Shown: piece by piece, positions 62,846-64,000 of the stretch | How the letters are laid out: every line of letters starts with the position of its first letter | How positions within the stretch are numbered: position 1 is the stretch's first letter | Assembly: GCF_029914245.1 (NCBI RefSeq) | Contig: NZ_JARYZI010000003.1 | Coordinates: 248,001 to 312,000, forward strand | Reading direction: 5' to 3' | DNA length: 64,000 nucleotides | From: Fusibacter bizertensis | GTDB lineage: Bacteria; Bacillota; Clostridia; Peptostreptococcales; Acidaminobacteraceae | Program-made: the position numbers and the translations under genes | The notes under the pieces: generated by a model | Databases searched by the model: none | Seen by the model: the letters and a program-made list of their open reading frames with translations, nothing else | What the model was told of the DNA's origin: nothing

Positions 62846-64000
62846 TTACTTATAAATGACGTTTGGAAGCCACAAACTTAAGCTAGGAAACAACGTAATT
62901 ATAATCAGGATTACCATAGATATTGCTATAAAAGGCAATACAGATTTACTTATAAATGATAATGGTTTGTTTGTTATGCCCGAAGCTACAAATAAATTGA
63001 GTCCAAATGGCGGTGTAAACATCCCAATCGCACAATTGACAGTGATAACAATCCCTAAGTGGATTGGATCAATTCCCACTCGAGTGGCAATGGGATAAAT
63101 TAGAGGTACTAAGATCATTATTAGCGACGCGCCATCAATAAACATCCCACCCACTAAAAAGATCACATTCATCATCATCAAAATCACCAAAGGGTGTGAG
63201 CTAAACTGAAGCATGCTACTCGCAAGGAGCGTCGTCGCACCTTCTGAAGTCAGTAGCCATGCAAAAATTGAAGCTGCGGAAAGTAATATCATGACCTGTG
63301 CAGTTGTTACAGACGACCTAACAAACATTTGGGTTATGCTTTTGACTGTCATCTCTCGATAAATAATAAGTGCTACAAAGAGTGCATAGAAAACAGCAAC
63401 TGCAGATGCTTCAGTCGGAGTGAAAATTCCACTATAGATTCCGCCTAATATGATGATCGGTATTCCCATCCCCCAAGCAGCATCTTTAAGCGCCTTAATT
63501 TTTTCTTTTATCGTATACGTTTGCGTCGTAATCACCGCTTTATGTTTTTTGCCATATAGAAATGCATACAGGATAAAACCCAGTGAAAATACAACTCCTG
63601 CCCCGAACCCCGACATAAACAAAGCACCAACTGATGCACCTGTTATCGCACCATAGACGATCATCGTCACAGAAGGTGGAATAATAATACCAAGTGATCC
63701 TGAAGCAGTTACGATTCCCGCGGAGAAGTGTTCACCATATTTTTTTTCTAGTAATGCAGGATAAAGTAACGCACCCACTGAGATAACAGTAGCCGGTGCT
63801 GACCCTGAAATTGCACCAAAGAACATACTTGCGAGCACAACTGTCATTGCAAGTCCACCAGGTAATTCACCCACCAATATATTAGCAAGCTTTATGATTC
63901 GTTTTGAAATGCCACCATAACTCATTACATTTGCTGCTAAGATAAAAAAAGGAATAGACATCAGCGAAAATTTATTGATGCCTGCAAACATTCTCTGAAT
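62846..64000 (-). CDS. TRAP transporter large permease subunit (DctM-like), cut at window end
   Basis: The C-terminal 385 residues of a TRAP transporter large membrane subunit; the open frame runs through base 64000, so the first 40-45 residues are missing. The family repeats are clear: FAGINKFSLMSIPFFILAANVM, ASMFFGAISGSAPATV, ASGSLGIIIPPSVTMIVYG and FTPTEASAVAVFYAL in the first half, and GGMFIDGASLIMILVP, GIVITVNCAIGMFTPPFGLNLF in the second. TRAP systems import organic acids with Na+ using a periplasmic binding protein. The small subunit and binding protein would lie past the edge. Confidence 0.95.
   Translation of the reverse strand: MQRMFAGINKFSLMSIPFFILAANVMSYGGISKRIIKLANILVGELPGGLAMTVVLASMFFGAISGSAPATVISVGALLYPALLEKKYGEHFSAGIVTASGSLGIIIPPSVTMIVYGAITGASVGALFMSGFGAGVVFSLGFILYAFLYGKKHKAVITTQTYTIKEKIKALKDAAWGMGIPIIILGGIYSGIFTPTEASAVAVFYALFVALIIYREMTVKSITQMFVRSSVTTAQVMILLSAASIFAWLLTSEGATTLLASSMLQFSSHPLVILMMMNVIFLVGGMFIDGASLIMILVPLIYPIATRVGIDPIHLGIVITVNCAIGMFTPPFGLNLFVASGITNKPLSFISKSVLPFIAISMVILIIITLFPSLSLWLPNVIYK

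Overview
The window is 64 kb of AT-rich DNA from what looks like an anaerobic or microaerobic low-GC Firmicute of class Clostridia; I cannot name the genus from sequence alone. The support is strong GGAGG ribosome binding sites, sigma-A type TTGACA-17-TATAAT promoters, a T-box leader, a PyrR attenuator, sodium-coupled membrane genes (NhaC, OadB/OadG, a Na/Ca exchanger) and a Firmicute-type RND pump. It is chromosomal: biosynthesis, tRNA synthetase and respiration genes dominate. I see no phage, plasmid, insertion sequence or CRISPR array.

Layout. 1-5.9 kb (minus): a cut MarR regulator with a clear promoter and palindrome, then a tightly packed run EFR1 ferredoxin-flavoprotein, dapF, corA, NRDE protein, NhaC antiporter, preceded by a NYN-domain protein. 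5.9-12.1 kb (minus): GH36 alpha-galactosidase, a DUF5692-type membrane protein, a two-component system whose promoter carries a perfect 11-bp tandem repeat, and mscL. 12.2-20.6 kb (plus): tetR with an RND pump, a Cache-PAS-GGDEF cyclase, and a secreted carboxylesterase with an S-layer anchor. 20.7-31.5 kb (minus): carAB behind a PyrR attenuator; oadB plus a 40-residue OadG-like protein behind a structured, riboswitch-like leader; a MoxR-DUF58-DUF4129 operon; a PrcB-like lipoprotein; and a glutathione peroxidase behind an OhrR-like box. 31.5-35.3 kb (minus): a sensor GGDEF-EAL protein and an M29 aminopeptidase.

35.4-45.3 kb (minus) holds the most unusual operon: a GlpA-like dehydrogenase with an extra N-terminal BON-like domain and a C-terminal [2Fe-2S] domain, a pyridine-nucleotide-disulfide-type FAD protein, a DUF1667 protein, an FGGY kinase and an FAD protein with the HHHG motif of alkylglycerone-phosphate synthase. 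All are translationally coupled behind one promoter with a palindromic operator. A GntR/UTRA regulator, a TPR-GGDEF protein and a DeoR regulator lie upstream. The gene order suggests catabolism of a glycerol-like or ether-linked glycerol compound, or ether-lipid synthesis; the substrate is unknown.

45.3-56.8 kb: a GH4 glycosidase facing the DeoR gene across repeat-rich operators; a divergent pair of a pseudokinase and a small helix-turn-helix protein; a T-box-controlled methionyl-tRNA-synthetase-like gene with a degenerate KMSKS loop; a divergent orphan class I isoprenoid-synthase-like gene; an aldo/keto reductase; a decayed gene fragment; a tRNA-Thr(CGU); a phosphoesterase; a cytosolic BMP-domain protein fused to a ParB-like segment; and a Na/Ca exchanger. 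57-62.8 kb (plus): a complete cydABDC operon for cytochrome bd. The window closes inside a TRAP large-permease gene.

The best candidates for undescribed biology are the AGPS/kinase/GlpA operon, the pseudokinase-HTH pair, the leader RNA of the sodium-pump genes, and the orphan isoprenoid-synthase-like protein. Function calls rest on motif recognition only; no database search was run.
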